Assembly: GCF_030464885.1 (NCBI RefSeq)
Contig: NZ_JALPRJ010000020.1
Location: 1-64,000 of the forward strand
Length of the DNA stretch: 64,000 bases
Direction of reading: 5' to 3'
From: Caballeronia sp. SEWSISQ10-4 2
GTDB lineage: Bacteria; Pseudomonadota; Gammaproteobacteria; Burkholderiales; Burkholderiaceae
The position numbers and the translations under genes were made by a program. Below the pieces are notes generated by a model. That model searched no databases and was not told the origin of the DNA. It was given only the letters and a program-made list of their open reading frames with translations. Positions 24,879 to 33,752 of the stretch are shown here, piece by piece (within the stretch, counting starts at the first letter, position 1; each line of letters begins with the position of its first letter).

Positions 24879-25901
24879 ATGTCGTATCCGAAAATCTACA
24901 TCGATGCGATGCTTCTTAACTGGGGCGATCGCCTCTTTCACGCGCCGCTCAGGCACGTCGGTGCGCCTCGGCTATCCGGTGCGCGTCTGGGCGATGAGGC
25001 AGCGCAGGCAGCGCGAATGCGCGCGCAGCTCGCCCGCACGCTCAAGCGAGCGCCGGAAGTTATGGTCAAGATCGCCAACAAGGCGTCGAGCACGCAGGGC
25101 ATGGGGGCGGTGCGCCAGCACCTGCGCTACATCTCGCGCAGCGGCCAAGTTGAGCTGGAGGATCAGGACGGGCAGATCATCGTCGGCGCACATGCATTGG
25201 GTGATCTTGCCGATGCGTGGCAACTGGGCGGTTGGGGCATCCCGGAAAAGAGTGCGCGCCGCGAGGCCTTCAATATCGTGCTGTCCATGCCACCGGGAAC
25301 GGAGCGTCGGGCTGTGCGTGATGCGGCGAGGGATTTCGCGCGCCTGGAGTTTGGCGATGGCCGTGCCTACGTGTTTGCCGCACATGATGACGAGGCACAC
25401 CCACACGTGCATCTGTGCGTGCAGGTCAGGGGGCCGGATGGCCGGCGCTTGCACCTGTACAAGCGCGATCTGCAGCGCTGGCGGGAGCGGTTTGCCGAAC
25501 GCTTGCGCGCGCACGGGGTGGAGGCGAACGCGACTTCACGGCTCACACGGGGGGTGACCCAGCGGTACCCGAAGCAGGCGGTTGTGCATATGGCCGCGCG
25601 TGGGGAGGCACCCCGCTACTGGCGTGCCGTCGCGAATGACACGCAGCGGCGTGCCGGATGGCAAGCTCAGGGCGGTGTGTTTGCCGCGTGGCGCGAGGTG
25701 GCGCGGGCGATGGCTAGGTCGCACTTGCTTGAGGACCGGAAGATGGCGATTGAGGTCGTGAATTTCGTGTGGGCGATGCCCGTTCAGCGGGACAGACCCG
25801 AGGCGGGACGTTCGCGCACCGCACCGCGCGAGGTTCAAGACCGGTCGGCGCTCGATCACGGTCCGAAGCCCGGGGAGTGGGGCCCTGCCGTCGAGCGCTG
25901 A
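24879..25901 (+). CDS. VirD2/MobP-like relaxase
   Basis: A 340-residue relaxase/mobilisation nuclease. The candidate catalytic Tyr84 is in RQHLRYISRSG (motif I). The metal-binding histidine motif III is HDDEAHPHVHLCV, with His169, His174, His176 and His178. It nicks oriT and stays covalently bound to the exported strand. It is short: LPD7/KfrB and primase-like modules that are fused in many large relaxases are encoded separately upstream. About 60 residues precede motif I, unusual for MOBP proteins in which the Tyr is near residue 20-30. Confidence 0.85.
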   Translation: MSYPKIYIDAMLLNWGDRLFHAPLRHVGAPRLSGARLGDEAAQAARMRAQLARTLKRAPEVMVKIANKASSTQGMGAVRQHLRYISRSGQVELEDQDGQIIVGAHALGDLADAWQLGGWGIPEKSARREAFNIVLSMPPGTERRAVRDAARDFARLEFGDGRAYVFAAHDDEAHPHVHLCVQVRGPDGRRLHLYKRDLQRWRERFAERLRAHGVEANATSRLTRGVTQRYPKQAVVHMAARGEAPRYWRAVANDTQRRAGWQAQGGVFAAWREVARAMARSHLLEDRKMAIEVVNFVWAMPVQRDRPEAGRSRTAPREVQDRSALDHGPKPGEWGPAVER

Positions 25902-26080
25902 CGCGCAAGAAGCCTCCACCTTATTGTTGGCGATGTTTCGGTCGAGTACTTGGTCTCGATGGTGGGCAAGCTAAACCGCATGCTATGCGACTGGACGAAC
26001 TGCAGGCCGGCCAGATGTGCCTCTTCGGCCTGCCGCAGAAGCGTTTCAGCCTGGGCTTTCAGTTCAAGGTATGTTGCCAT
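25856..26080 (-). pseudogene. Truncated H-NS-family gene
   Basis: Beginning at ATG 26080 the minus strand reads MATYLELKAQAETLLRQAEE, the standard oligomerisation-domain start of Burkholderia H-NS-like silencers. After about 30 residues similarity fades, and the C-terminal DNA-binding motif (usually TWSGRGRxPxW) is absent. The frame ends inside the convergent relaxase gene. It is probably a decayed plasmid H-NS gene; if translated it could act as a dominant-negative H-NS fragment. Confidence 0.6.
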
Positions 26081-26223
26081 TGAGTGCCCCCGTTTTTGGC
26101 AGCGGACAATGTAGCCCGTCGCGCTGTTCCAACACACTTGAAGAACCCAGTTCAGTAAGCGCCGGAAGAACGGAGCGATCGCGCGGCAGATGATCATTTG
26201 CTGTGGAGGCTGCCGATGGCACT

Positions 26224-26835
26224 TCAGCGCGCCTTTATGTCCGGAATGATGCCCAGACGATAGGTGGTCACGAATGCTGGCCAGTCGACATGATCCGCCA
26301 GGTCGATGTCTGCGACAGCGTCGACCTTAGGCCGTGCACGCTCGAACAATGCAATGCAGATCGCGGGAAAATTGTTGCGGGACGGATAGACAAGGCCATC
26401 GAACAACGATGCCTGTGCATCATCTGTGAAGCCGTAGACGGTGTGCGATATGCGCTGTGTATGCACGTAACGGCGCGATGATAACTGTTCGAGATTCAGG
26501 CCGAAGTGCTGGACCATGACACCGGGTGCAGTCAGATCGAACAGCCTGATATCGTCCATGACGCCCACCGCGCGCACGACCCGGCCTTGTACTTCGGCCA
26601 TGGTCATGGTGCGGGTTTTCCGGCGATGCCACTGATGCTGATGAAACACCGATTCCATCAGGACTGTGGCAAGGTCCGGCCCGAGATAAAGCACGCCGTA
26701 TGTGCCATCCGGGGCATCGTATCGGTTGACGCGGCTACGACCAAAGTGAAGAGGGGTATCCCGGTAAGGCGTCCGGCTGACGTGCTGTAGCAGTGTGCCG
26801 GCAGGAAGTATCACGAAGGGCAGGACCGGACTCAA
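26224..26835 (-). CDS. RES-domain toxin (NAD+ phosphorylase family)
   Basis: A 203-residue RES-family toxin. Family catalytic positions appear conserved: Arg21 in HVSRT, Tyr47 in TYGVLYLGPD, Glu61 in LMESVFH and Ser152 in VYPSRNNFPA. Characterised RES toxins deplete NAD+. The gene directly follows and overlaps the antitoxin by 4 bp, the normal RES-Xre order (antitoxin first). It probably stabilises the mobile element. Confidence 0.88.
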   Translation of the reverse strand: MSPVLPFVILPAGTLLQHVSRTPYRDTPLHFGRSRVNRYDAPDGTYGVLYLGPDLATVLMESVFHQHQWHRRKTRTMTMAEVQGRVVRAVGVMDDIRLFDLTAPGVMVQHFGLNLEQLSSRRYVHTQRISHTVYGFTDDAQASLFDGLVYPSRNNFPAICIALFERARPKVDAVADIDLADHVDWPAFVTTYRLGIIPDIKAR

Positions 26836-27470
26836 GCTTTCCCTCGGGCGTGAATGCCAAGGGCGTTAAGGACGGCACTGGTGACCTCGTCGACGCTGGT
26901 GCGGGTCACGACTTCAACGGGCGCCTGATCGCGCAGGACCTCGAGCGGTTCCGAGAGGGTATGAAAGAGCGTCCAGGCATCGATGTCCGGCGCACCGCTC
27001 AATACCGCCTGCGTCAGTTGTAGGCGGACCGGATCGAGCTGCCAATCCGGCAGGCGCTGTTTTCGGGAGCCGACGCTGAGCGCGAGCAGGCGCTTCGGCT
27101 CGGAGGCAAGATCCTTGTAGATCTGCTGACGTGACTTATGCGCGAGGCGGGCGAACTCGGCCAGCGGCAGGTTCTGCGGCTCGTCGAACGCCTGTAGCTG
27201 GGCGCGACGGCCTCGCTGGATGTCCGTTGGGCTCGGACTCCAGCGGGTATCAGCCCGAAGTGCCTGCGCCTTGTGAGCAAAAACTTCCGCAAGGGATTCC
27301 GGCCGTGGTTTCGCCTGTTTGGCTTGAGTGATTTTTTCGCGGATCAGCGCGTTCAACTGGGCGGTGAAAGTCTCCGGATCCGTGATTTTCGCGGCTTTTT
27401 CGAAGCGATGCACTTCTTCAAGTGTGACGTCCGGCCAATCCGCCCCCACGAACGAAGTCGTTGCTGACAT
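26832..27470 (-). CDS. Xre/MbcA-ParS-type antitoxin of the RES toxin
   Basis: A 212-residue antitoxin: an HTH region around residues 100-120 (LAEFARLAHKSRQQIYKDL) and a C-terminal Xre-ParS toxin-binding (DUF2384-like) segment with DIDAWTLFHTLSEPLEVL. The N-terminal 90 residues are a helical extension. It is expected to neutralise the toxin and repress its own promoter, consistent with a dyad found upstream. Confidence 0.85.
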   Translation of the reverse strand: MSATTSFVGADWPDVTLEEVHRFEKAAKITDPETFTAQLNALIREKITQAKQAKPRPESLAEVFAHKAQALRADTRWSPSPTDIQRGRRAQLQAFDEPQNLPLAEFARLAHKSRQQIYKDLASEPKRLLALSVGSRKQRLPDWQLDPVRLQLTQAVLSGAPDIDAWTLFHTLSEPLEVLRDQAPVEVVTRTSVDEVTSAVLNALGIHARGKA

Positions 27471-27501
27471 GGCGTTCTCCAGACTAATCTCTAGGCCTCA
27501 T

Positions 27502-27530
27502 AATATAGTCGCAAATGTCGTATTTGTCAA
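27502..27530 (-). promoter_or_regulatory. Promoter and operator of the RES-Xre operon
   Basis: On the minus strand TTGACA (27530-27525) and TATATT (27507-27502) are spaced by 17 bp, a near-consensus promoter about 35 bp ahead of the antitoxin start. The dyad CAAAT-N5-ATTTG (27512-27526) lies in the spacer and overlaps the -35 box, as expected for antitoxin autorepression. Confidence 0.65.
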
Positions 27531-27540
27531 CTTTGTAAAC

Positions 27541-28136
27541 TAGCCAATATCGCTGGTACTTCGTCAAAGGAGGTACCGAGTGAGCCTTGCAAATATCAAA
27601 TGCCGTCAACCGCAAGCGCACGCGCGTCTTTCTGAGTCGCGTATTCCGTCATCCAGAAAATACGGCCACTTGGGCTCCCCTCCCACCCAGTGGCCGGCAA
27701 CTCGGACAGCTTCCGAGTCTCAATGCGGACGCAAACGGCGACATAAATTAGCGGCCGTGGTCACCGTTCCGCATGCTCGCATTGCCGAGCGGGCCGATCA
27801 TATTCTGAAAAGCGCAAACGCCACGACGGCCGTGGGTCACGCAGGGCCGCCTGGCGATGGCGGACATCGGCATTTGGCTGGGCCAACCGGTAGAGTGGGC
27901 GAACGGGCTCGCGCGACGCTGTCAGCTTGTCTAGGCTGAGACACAAAGAGAGCCGAAATGGTTGTGATGCAGATTGGATAACTATGCTCTTAGCTTGCTT
28001 GGGATGGCCGGCAATACGACGGCTCACCGCTCGCACGCTCCATTTGCACTCACCCTTCAAGATTGCTTTTGCACGAGCCATTCCGGGGTTTTTGCGATTC
28101 CCGTCCCAAACAAGTCCTGGTCACGGGCGTCGCCGG
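27541..28136. other. Intergenic region without supportable gene
   Basis: About 600 bp with lower apparent coding quality between the toxin-antitoxin promoter and the SDR remnant. Short open frames on both strands show no recognised family. It is probably decayed sequence at the boundary of the conjugative element. Confidence 0.45.
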
Positions 28137-28444
28137 CTACGACGAGCCCCCCATCGAGGATGTGCTAACGATGTGACCACCCTCGCCATGGGCACGGATC
28201 AAAGGGAGGAACGCCCTGATACCATTGAAGACGCATCAATGTTGACGCTCGTTGCCCAATGCCAATCATCAAACGTCGCGTCGGCCAACCCCGTGATCGT
28301 CCCAACGGCGGCGTTGTTGACCAAGATGTGAACCTTGCCGAAACGGCGGAGTGTCTCTTCGGCGGCGCGCACGGTCCCGGGGCGGTCGGTCACATCGACG
28401 TTGATGCCATGTACCATATCAGGCCACGGGTCTGTTCGGTTCAT
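28137..28444 (-). pseudogene. Remnant of a short-chain dehydrogenase/reductase
   Basis: The minus strand encodes the SDR core: KVHILVNNAAVGTITGLAD (the NNAG motif region) and DDWHWATSVNIDA, then after a frameshift near 28225 FNGIRAFLPLIRAHGEGGHI and the serine motif region VSTSSMGG before a stop at 28137-28139. The N-terminal cofactor-binding part and the YxxxK half are missing. It is a broken fragment and not expected to work. Confidence 0.75.
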
Positions 28445-28694
28445 CCAGCAACAGCATCACCGTCAAACACGAGGGGTTCGTGCCGGAACACCGTTTCGCG
28501 GACTTGGCCATTGACGGCGATCAACCGCCACACAGTGCCGCATGCCGTCCGCCGCATGCCGTCCGTTACCGATCGGTAGAACCTGATCATTTTGACACGT
28601 TAGACCACGTCTTCCAGTCGCTCCATTATTCGAAGTGTTCTGCTGTTTTCTCAGTCATCCGAGTGGCGACCACATTGAGATTTCACACGTATCA

Positions 28695-30542
28695 ATGAAA
28701 CCTTCAAACGAAACCACGTCCCCGAAAAGACGACGTCTTTTGCAATTCGCAGTTGGACTCACATTTTTGTCTGGGGCTTGGAAACAGAGGCTCGCATCGG
28801 CGCAAGCGGGGGCATCCGGTGCGTTTGCTCGCGTGCGTCCGGGCGATCCGGGCTGGCCGTCCGAGACGCAGTGGAACGAACTCAGCCAGCAAGTCGGCGA
28901 TGCACTGGTCAAAGTGCAATCGCCCTTGGTGACTTGCCTGAACTCGCCCGATAGTGACGACTGCAGGCAGCTATTCGAGGAACTCAAGAATCCCTATTTT
29001 CTCGGCGACGAGGTGAGCCTGACGCAGGCCCTCGGCTGGGTAGATGCGTGGACATCGATGCCCAGCGTCTACGCGGTGGCTGTCCGCAACACGAACGACG
29101 TCGTCGCCGCTGTCAACTTCGCACGCCGGAACAATCTCCGCTTCGTGGTGAAGGGCGGCGGCCACAGCTATCAAGGCACTTCGAATGCGCCGGACTCTCT
29201 GCTGGTCTGGACGCGAAACATGAACGACATCACCCTGCAGGACGCGTTTGTTGGTGAGGGATGCGAGGGACACGCCTTGCCGGTGCGAGCAGTCACGGTC
29301 GGGGCCGGCGCGCTCTGGGCGCACGTCTATGACGCGGTCACCACGCAGGCGGGCGGTTATGTGCAAGGCGGCGGCTGCATGACGGTCGGCGTGGCAGGCC
29401 TCGTCCAGAGCGGCGGGTTCGGCAGCTTTTCGAAAGCCTACGGACTGGCGGCGGGAAGCCTACTCGAAGCCGAAGTCGTCACCGCGGATGGCGTCGTTCG
29501 AATCGCCAATGCCTGCACGAATCCCGACTTGTTCTGGGCGCTGAAAGGCGGTGGTGGCGGAAGCCTCGGCGTGCTCACGCGGCTGACGCTACGCGTCCAC
29601 GAATTGCCTGAGACCTTCGGCGCGGTGAACATGACGATCAAGGCCACATCGGCGCCTGCGTTCCGCCGGCTGATTGGCGTGATCGTCGACTTCTATCACC
29701 AGAACCTGCTGAATCCGCACTGGGGCGAACAGATCACGCTGCGCCACGACAACGTCCTCAAGATCGCAATGGTGTTTCAGGGGCTCAGCCGCAGCGAAGC
29801 GCAAGCGGTCTGGCAACCGTTCATGGATACGCTTGCCGCAGCCCCGGACGATTTCAAGGTTGAATTCTCGCCACTGAAGATCGTCGCCATCTCGGCCCGT
29901 AGCTTCTGGGCGCCGAACCTGTTCAAGAAACTCCTCGGCTTCATCAGCACCGACGACCGGTCGGGCGCACCCAAGGACAATGTCTTCTGGACGGGGAATC
30001 GGAAAGAGGCGGGACAAGTGCTGCACGGCTACGAGTCCGCGTGGCTTCCTGCGGCCTTGCTACAAGATGACCAGCGTCAATTGCTCGCCGACACGCTGTT
30101 TGCCGCGACCCGCCAATGGAGCGTGTCGCTGCACGTCAACAAGGGCTTGGCGGGCGCGCCGGCGGAGACCGTCGCTGCGGCGAGGGACACCGCCACGAAC
30201 CCGGCCGTGCTGGACGCCTTCGCGTTGCTTATCGCCGGGGCGGAGGGGCCGCCCGCCTATCCGGGCATTCAGGGCCATGAGCCCGACACCGAGTTGGCGC
30301 GCAGGCACGCGCGGTCCATCGGACGCGCAATGGACGAAGTGCGCAAGCTGGTTCCGGACCCCGGTTCTTACGTCTCCGAAAGCAATTTCTTCGAGGTCGA
30401 CTGGCAGCGGTCCTTCTGGGGCTCGAATTACAGGAGGCTCCTCGCCGTTAAAGATCGGTACGATCCCGATGGTTTGTTCTTCGTTCATCACGGCGTAGGG
30501 AGCGAACGCTGGAGCGCCGATGGTTTCACGAGGTTCGGATGA
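28695..30542 (+). CDS. Tat-exported FAD-linked oxidase with BBE domain
   Basis: A 615-residue berberine-bridge-enzyme-like oxidoreductase. The N-terminus KRRRLLQFAVGLTFLSG resembles a twin-arginine signal, so the protein is probably periplasmic. The FAD_binding_4 (VAO/PCMH) domain has VVKGGGHSYQGTSN, GGGCMTVGVAGLVQSGGFG and LFWALKGGGGGSLGV. The C-terminal BBE motif is NYRRLLAVKDRYDPDGLFFV. The His in GGGHSYQG may carry covalent FAD. Substrate (sugar, alcohol or alkaloid-like) is unknown. It stands alone and faces the dctA module. ATG 28695 was chosen for the signal peptide; the frame is open to 28635. Confidence 0.85.
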   Translation: MKPSNETTSPKRRRLLQFAVGLTFLSGAWKQRLASAQAGASGAFARVRPGDPGWPSETQWNELSQQVGDALVKVQSPLVTCLNSPDSDDCRQLFEELKNPYFLGDEVSLTQALGWVDAWTSMPSVYAVAVRNTNDVVAAVNFARRNNLRFVVKGGGHSYQGTSNAPDSLLVWTRNMNDITLQDAFVGEGCEGHALPVRAVTVGAGALWAHVYDAVTTQAGGYVQGGGCMTVGVAGLVQSGGFGSFSKAYGLAAGSLLEAEVVTADGVVRIANACTNPDLFWALKGGGGGSLGVLTRLTLRVHELPETFGAVNMTIKATSAPAFRRLIGVIVDFYHQNLLNPHWGEQITLRHDNVLKIAMVFQGLSRSEAQAVWQPFMDTLAAAPDDFKVEFSPLKIVAISARSFWAPNLFKKLLGFISTDDRSGAPKDNVFWTGNRKEAGQVLHGYESAWLPAALLQDDQRQLLADTLFAATRQWSVSLHVNKGLAGAPAETVAAARDTATNPAVLDAFALLIAGAEGPPAYPGIQGHEPDTELARRHARSIGRAMDEVRKLVPDPGSYVSESNFFEVDWQRSFWGSNYRRLLAVKDRYDPDGLFFVHHGVGSERWSADGFTRFG

Positions 30543-30676
30543 GGCTGATAACTTAAATTTAAGCTAAAACTCGCTTTCTGACGCACGCAATGACCGCCTT
30601 GCATCGTGCTCGGCTGGCTTGCGGACCGAGACCGGGCACCTTGCGACGTTTGAGAACTACACAGGAATGGCTGCTC

Positions 30677-30701
30677 CTGCGGCCACTGCGCACGGCCGCA
30701 G
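30677..30701. repeat. GC-rich hairpin between convergent genes
   Basis: A perfect 8-bp dyad CTGCGGCC/GGCCGCAG with a 9-nt loop sits in the 254-bp gap between the FAD oxidase and dctA, which converge. There is no T-run; it may be a bidirectional rho-assisted terminator or transcript-stabilising structure. Confidence 0.4.
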
Positions 30702-30796
30702 TGTGCGCAAAGGACAGCTCGTCACAGTGCAGCGCTGAAACGCGAAGCCTCCAGCGGGCGCTTGGGGGGCAACAGAACAGATCATCACGTGGTGCC

Positions 30797-32197
30797 CTAG
30801 TTTTTCATGACGATACCGCTCGGGTGCGGATTCGCATCGCTGATGTCCTCGGGGAGTAAGTTACCATCCGCGAGACCTTCATCAGCCTGTGCCGTGACCG
30901 GATGGCGCTCCGGATAGAGATGGCGCTCGGCAACTTGCGCATCGAACGTGCGCGACCACTTCGCAATCACGACCGTCGCGAGGCTGTTGCCGATCGTGTT
31001 GCAGGTGGCAATGGCCATTGACATGAAGCGGTACACACCGAAGATCACCGCGACCCCTTCAACGGGCAGGATGCCGGTCGAAGTCACCGTCGCCGCAAAC
31101 ACGACGAATGATCCACCCGAAACCGTGGCCGCGCCTTTGGATGTGAGCAGCATCAGCAACAGCAGGCCAATCTGATGCTCGAGCGTGATCGGCACATCGT
31201 ACGCATGAGCGATGAACAGCACGCCCATCGACATGAACAGTGACGTCCCGTCGAGATTGAATGCATATCCGGTGGGCAACACGAGACCAACCGTCTGCTT
31301 GGCACAGCCAAGCCTTTCGAGTTTGATCAGCAGACGCGGAAGCGCACTTTCGGATGAAGCGGTACCCAGCACGATGAGGATCTCGTCCTTGATGTAGCGC
31401 AGGAACCGCCAGAGACTGAAGCCTGCCAGCTTCGCGATGATCCCCATCACCACGCCGATGAACAGCACCACGACCGCATAGAAGCTGAGCACAAGTTGAG
31501 CGAGCGCGATCAGCACGGCTGTTCCATTGCTGCCCACCGAGTAAGCGACCGCGCCGAAAGTGCCGAGGGGCGCGAGCTTCATCACCAGGTTGATGAACGA
31601 GAACAGCACTTCCGACACGAGATCGAGTCCTTCGTTGATCCTGACACGGCGTCCTTCTGGAATCGCGAGGATGCCGATACCGACCATCACCGCAAGCACG
31701 ACCACCTGAAGCAGTTCTCCCTTCGCGAACGCGCCGATGAAGTTGTCCGGCACGATATGCATGACGAAGTCGACAAAGCCATGTGGCGCGGTCTTCCCCA
31801 CTGCCGGCGGTGCCGATCCGACGGCGACGGCCGTCATGCCCTTTCCAATTTGCAGCAGATTGCCGGCCAGCAGTCCGACCATCAAGGCAATGGTCGAAAC
31901 CACTTCAAAATAGACGATCGAGCGCCATCCGACTCGGCCTGCGCTCTTGATGTCACCGGCCGACGCGATGCCATGCACGATGGTGAGAAACACCAGCGGC
32001 GCGACACCGGCCTTAATGAGCGACAAGAAGATGTCGCCCAGCACTTTGAGCTGTGCGCCAAACTTGGGGAAAACCAGTCCGACGGCAATGCCGAGAACCA
32101 GTCCTACCAACACCTGCATACCCAGCTTGCGGTACCACGGCAGCCTTTTGGGCGGTGGAACGTTCGACGCTTCGTTCGATGCGATATCGTTGTTCAT
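30797..32197 (-). CDS. dctA: C4-dicarboxylate:proton/sodium symporter (DctA family)
   Basis: A 466-residue DAACS-family transporter with the family blocks KAGVAPLVFLTIVHGIASAG, the serine-rich hairpin region LGTASSESALPRLL and the substrate motif region CNTIGNSLATVVIAKW. It imports succinate, fumarate, malate or aspartate. The helix 7 region GYAFNLDGTSLFMSMGVLFI is intact. It lies 26 bp after the lyase gene on the same strand, so the two are probably co-transcribed, and the transporter likely supplies or recovers the C4 compound of the lyase reaction. Confidence 0.92.
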   Translation of the reverse strand: MNNDIASNEASNVPPPKRLPWYRKLGMQVLVGLVLGIAVGLVFPKFGAQLKVLGDIFLSLIKAGVAPLVFLTIVHGIASAGDIKSAGRVGWRSIVYFEVVSTIALMVGLLAGNLLQIGKGMTAVAVGSAPPAVGKTAPHGFVDFVMHIVPDNFIGAFAKGELLQVVVLAVMVGIGILAIPEGRRVRINEGLDLVSEVLFSFINLVMKLAPLGTFGAVAYSVGSNGTAVLIALAQLVLSFYAVVVLFIGVVMGIIAKLAGFSLWRFLRYIKDEILIVLGTASSESALPRLLIKLERLGCAKQTVGLVLPTGYAFNLDGTSLFMSMGVLFIAHAYDVPITLEHQIGLLLLMLLTSKGAATVSGGSFVVFAATVTSTGILPVEGVAVIFGVYRFMSMAIATCNTIGNSLATVVIAKWSRTFDAQVAERHLYPERHPVTAQADEGLADGNLLPEDISDANPHPSGIVMKN

Positions 32198-32223
32198 GAT
32201 GTGTGCTCCTCCACGCCTTTGCC

Positions 32224-33594
32224 TTAGATGTCGCTGGACAATTCGACGGCTCGGTCAACCATTTGCGGCGCGAGGCCGAGATAGTTCGCGGGATCGGTCA
32301 TTCGATCGATCGCTGAGCGATCAAAGTGCGTCGTGACTTCGGGTAGGGCTGCCAACGCTTCAGCGAGCGTGCCGCCTTTCTCGTTCACGGTGCGGCAGGC
32401 GTCGTACACAATGTCGTGAGCTTGCTGGCGGCCGGTGAATGGCGCCATGCCCATCATTACCGCCTCGGCGACGATTAGCCCTTTGGTGATGCCGAGGTTG
32501 TGTTTCATGCGCTCGGTGTCAACGATCAGCCCGCCCAGCGCGAACTTCGCTTGATGCAACGCGCCCGCTGACAGGATGAAGCTCTCGGGAATCGCGATCC
32601 ATTCCGCATGCCACGGGCCGGTGGCGCGCTCGAAGTCCTGGATCATCGCGTCGACCATCAGGCCCGCGTGTTGACGCACGGCTTTCGCCGCGGCGAGCAT
32701 GAGTTCGCTCGAAATTGGATTGCGCTTTTGTGGCATCGTGCTGCTGGCCCCGCGCCCCTTGACGAACGGCTCGTACACTTCGGCGAACTCGGTGGATGCC
32801 ATGATCATGATGTCGAGTGCGATCTTGCCGAGCGAGCCTGTCACGAGTGCGAGCAGGTTCACCGCTTCGGCGAAACCATCACGTGCCACGTGCCACGTGG
32901 TCGCGGGCACGCCGAGTTTCAACTCGTCGGCCATGGCCTTCTGGACCTCGAAACCTTTGTCGCCAAGCGAAGCGAGCGTGCCCGCGGCGCCCGCAAATTC
33001 AACGACGGCCACCCTGGGACGCAGTTCTGCGAGGCGCTGCTGGTGCCGGTCGAACATGGCGAGCCAGATCGCCACCTTGTAGCCGAACGTGACCGGCAGT
33101 GCCTGTTGCAAGTGGGTGCGCCCCGCCATCGGCGTATCGCGATGCTTCTTCGCGAGATCCACCAGAATCGCACGCAGTTCGCGGATGTCGCCGTCGATCA
33201 CGTCGAGCGCATCGCGCACCTGTAGCGACACCGCCGTATCCATGATGTCCTGCGTCGTCGCCCCCCAATGGACGTAGTGACCTGCGTCGCCGCACATGTG
33301 GACGAGCTGGTGTACAAGCGGCAGGATCGGGTAGCCGACGATGTCGGTTTCTTCCCGCATGTGATCGAAATCGATCCGATCGATCGTCGATTCACGGGCG
33401 ATCACTTCCGCTGCTTGCGCCGGAATCACGCCGACTTGCGCTTCGGCCTTCGCCAGCGCGACTTCTACATCAATGTAGCGCTGCACGAGGGCGTAGTCCG
33501 AAAATAGCGCGCGCATTTTCGCGGTACCGAACGCATCGCGAAACAGGATGGAATCGACCACTGTGCTGGCCATGGGGATAGTGCGACTCGTCAT
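32224..33594 (-). CDS. Fumarase/aspartase-superfamily lyase (3-carboxymuconate cycloisomerase-like)
   Basis: A 456-residue member of the adenylosuccinate lyase/PcaB group. Conserved regions are present: HWGATTQD (109-116), GRTHLQQA (158-165) and the flexible signature loop GASSTMPQKRNP (282-293) with Ser284/285. PcaB acts in protocatechuate degradation, but no other pca genes are near. The partner is a C4-dicarboxylate carrier and dadA follows beyond gntR, so a C-N lyase releasing fumarate from an N-substituted aspartate (as in iminodisuccinate lyases of this subfamily) is a reasonable alternative. ATG 33594 follows a GAGGT-like site. Divergent gntR likely controls it. Confidence 0.8.
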   Translation of the reverse strand: MTSRTIPMASTVVDSILFRDAFGTAKMRALFSDYALVQRYIDVEVALAKAEAQVGVIPAQAAEVIARESTIDRIDFDHMREETDIVGYPILPLVHQLVHMCGDAGHYVHWGATTQDIMDTAVSLQVRDALDVIDGDIRELRAILVDLAKKHRDTPMAGRTHLQQALPVTFGYKVAIWLAMFDRHQQRLAELRPRVAVVEFAGAAGTLASLGDKGFEVQKAMADELKLGVPATTWHVARDGFAEAVNLLALVTGSLGKIALDIMIMASTEFAEVYEPFVKGRGASSTMPQKRNPISSELMLAAAKAVRQHAGLMVDAMIQDFERATGPWHAEWIAIPESFILSAGALHQAKFALGGLIVDTERMKHNLGITKGLIVAEAVMMGMAPFTGRQQAHDIVYDACRTVNEKGGTLAEALAALPEVTTHFDRSAIDRMTDPANYLGLAPQMVDRAVELSSDI

Positions 33595-33658
33595 GACGAC
33601 CTCTTGAATTTGCAGGAAACCGGCGTAAAAGGGGGCTGGAGTCATTCGCCATTTGGCA

Positions 33659-33698
33659 ATATGTCCGGACATATATAAATTAATATGTTCGGACATAT
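33659..33698. promoter_or_regulatory. Twin palindromic operators between lyase gene and gntR
   Basis: A perfect 16-bp palindrome ATATGTCCGGACATAT (33659-33674) and a near-identical copy ATATGTTCGGACATAT (33683-33698) have centres 24 bp apart. They sit in the divergent promoter region between the lyase gene and gntR. GntR/HutC regulators bind dimeric sites of this length, so this is the likely operator pair controlling both directions. Confidence 0.8.
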
Positions 33699-33752
33699 CA
33701 AGCAAGATATGATTTACCCTAGCCCCGACAAATCCACCGTATCGCCACAGAA

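Noticed and set aside
27580..28081. Short open frames in both directions
   Set aside because: No ribosome site or family resemblance; probably decayed DNA.
31496..32227. 243-residue plus-strand frame
   Set aside because: Antisense to dctA and overlaps its start; no family similarity.
32224..33594. Assignment as pcaB of the protocatechuate pathway
   Set aside because: Family similarity permits it, but no pca neighbours exist and a dicarboxylate carrier is linked, so the symbol was withheld.
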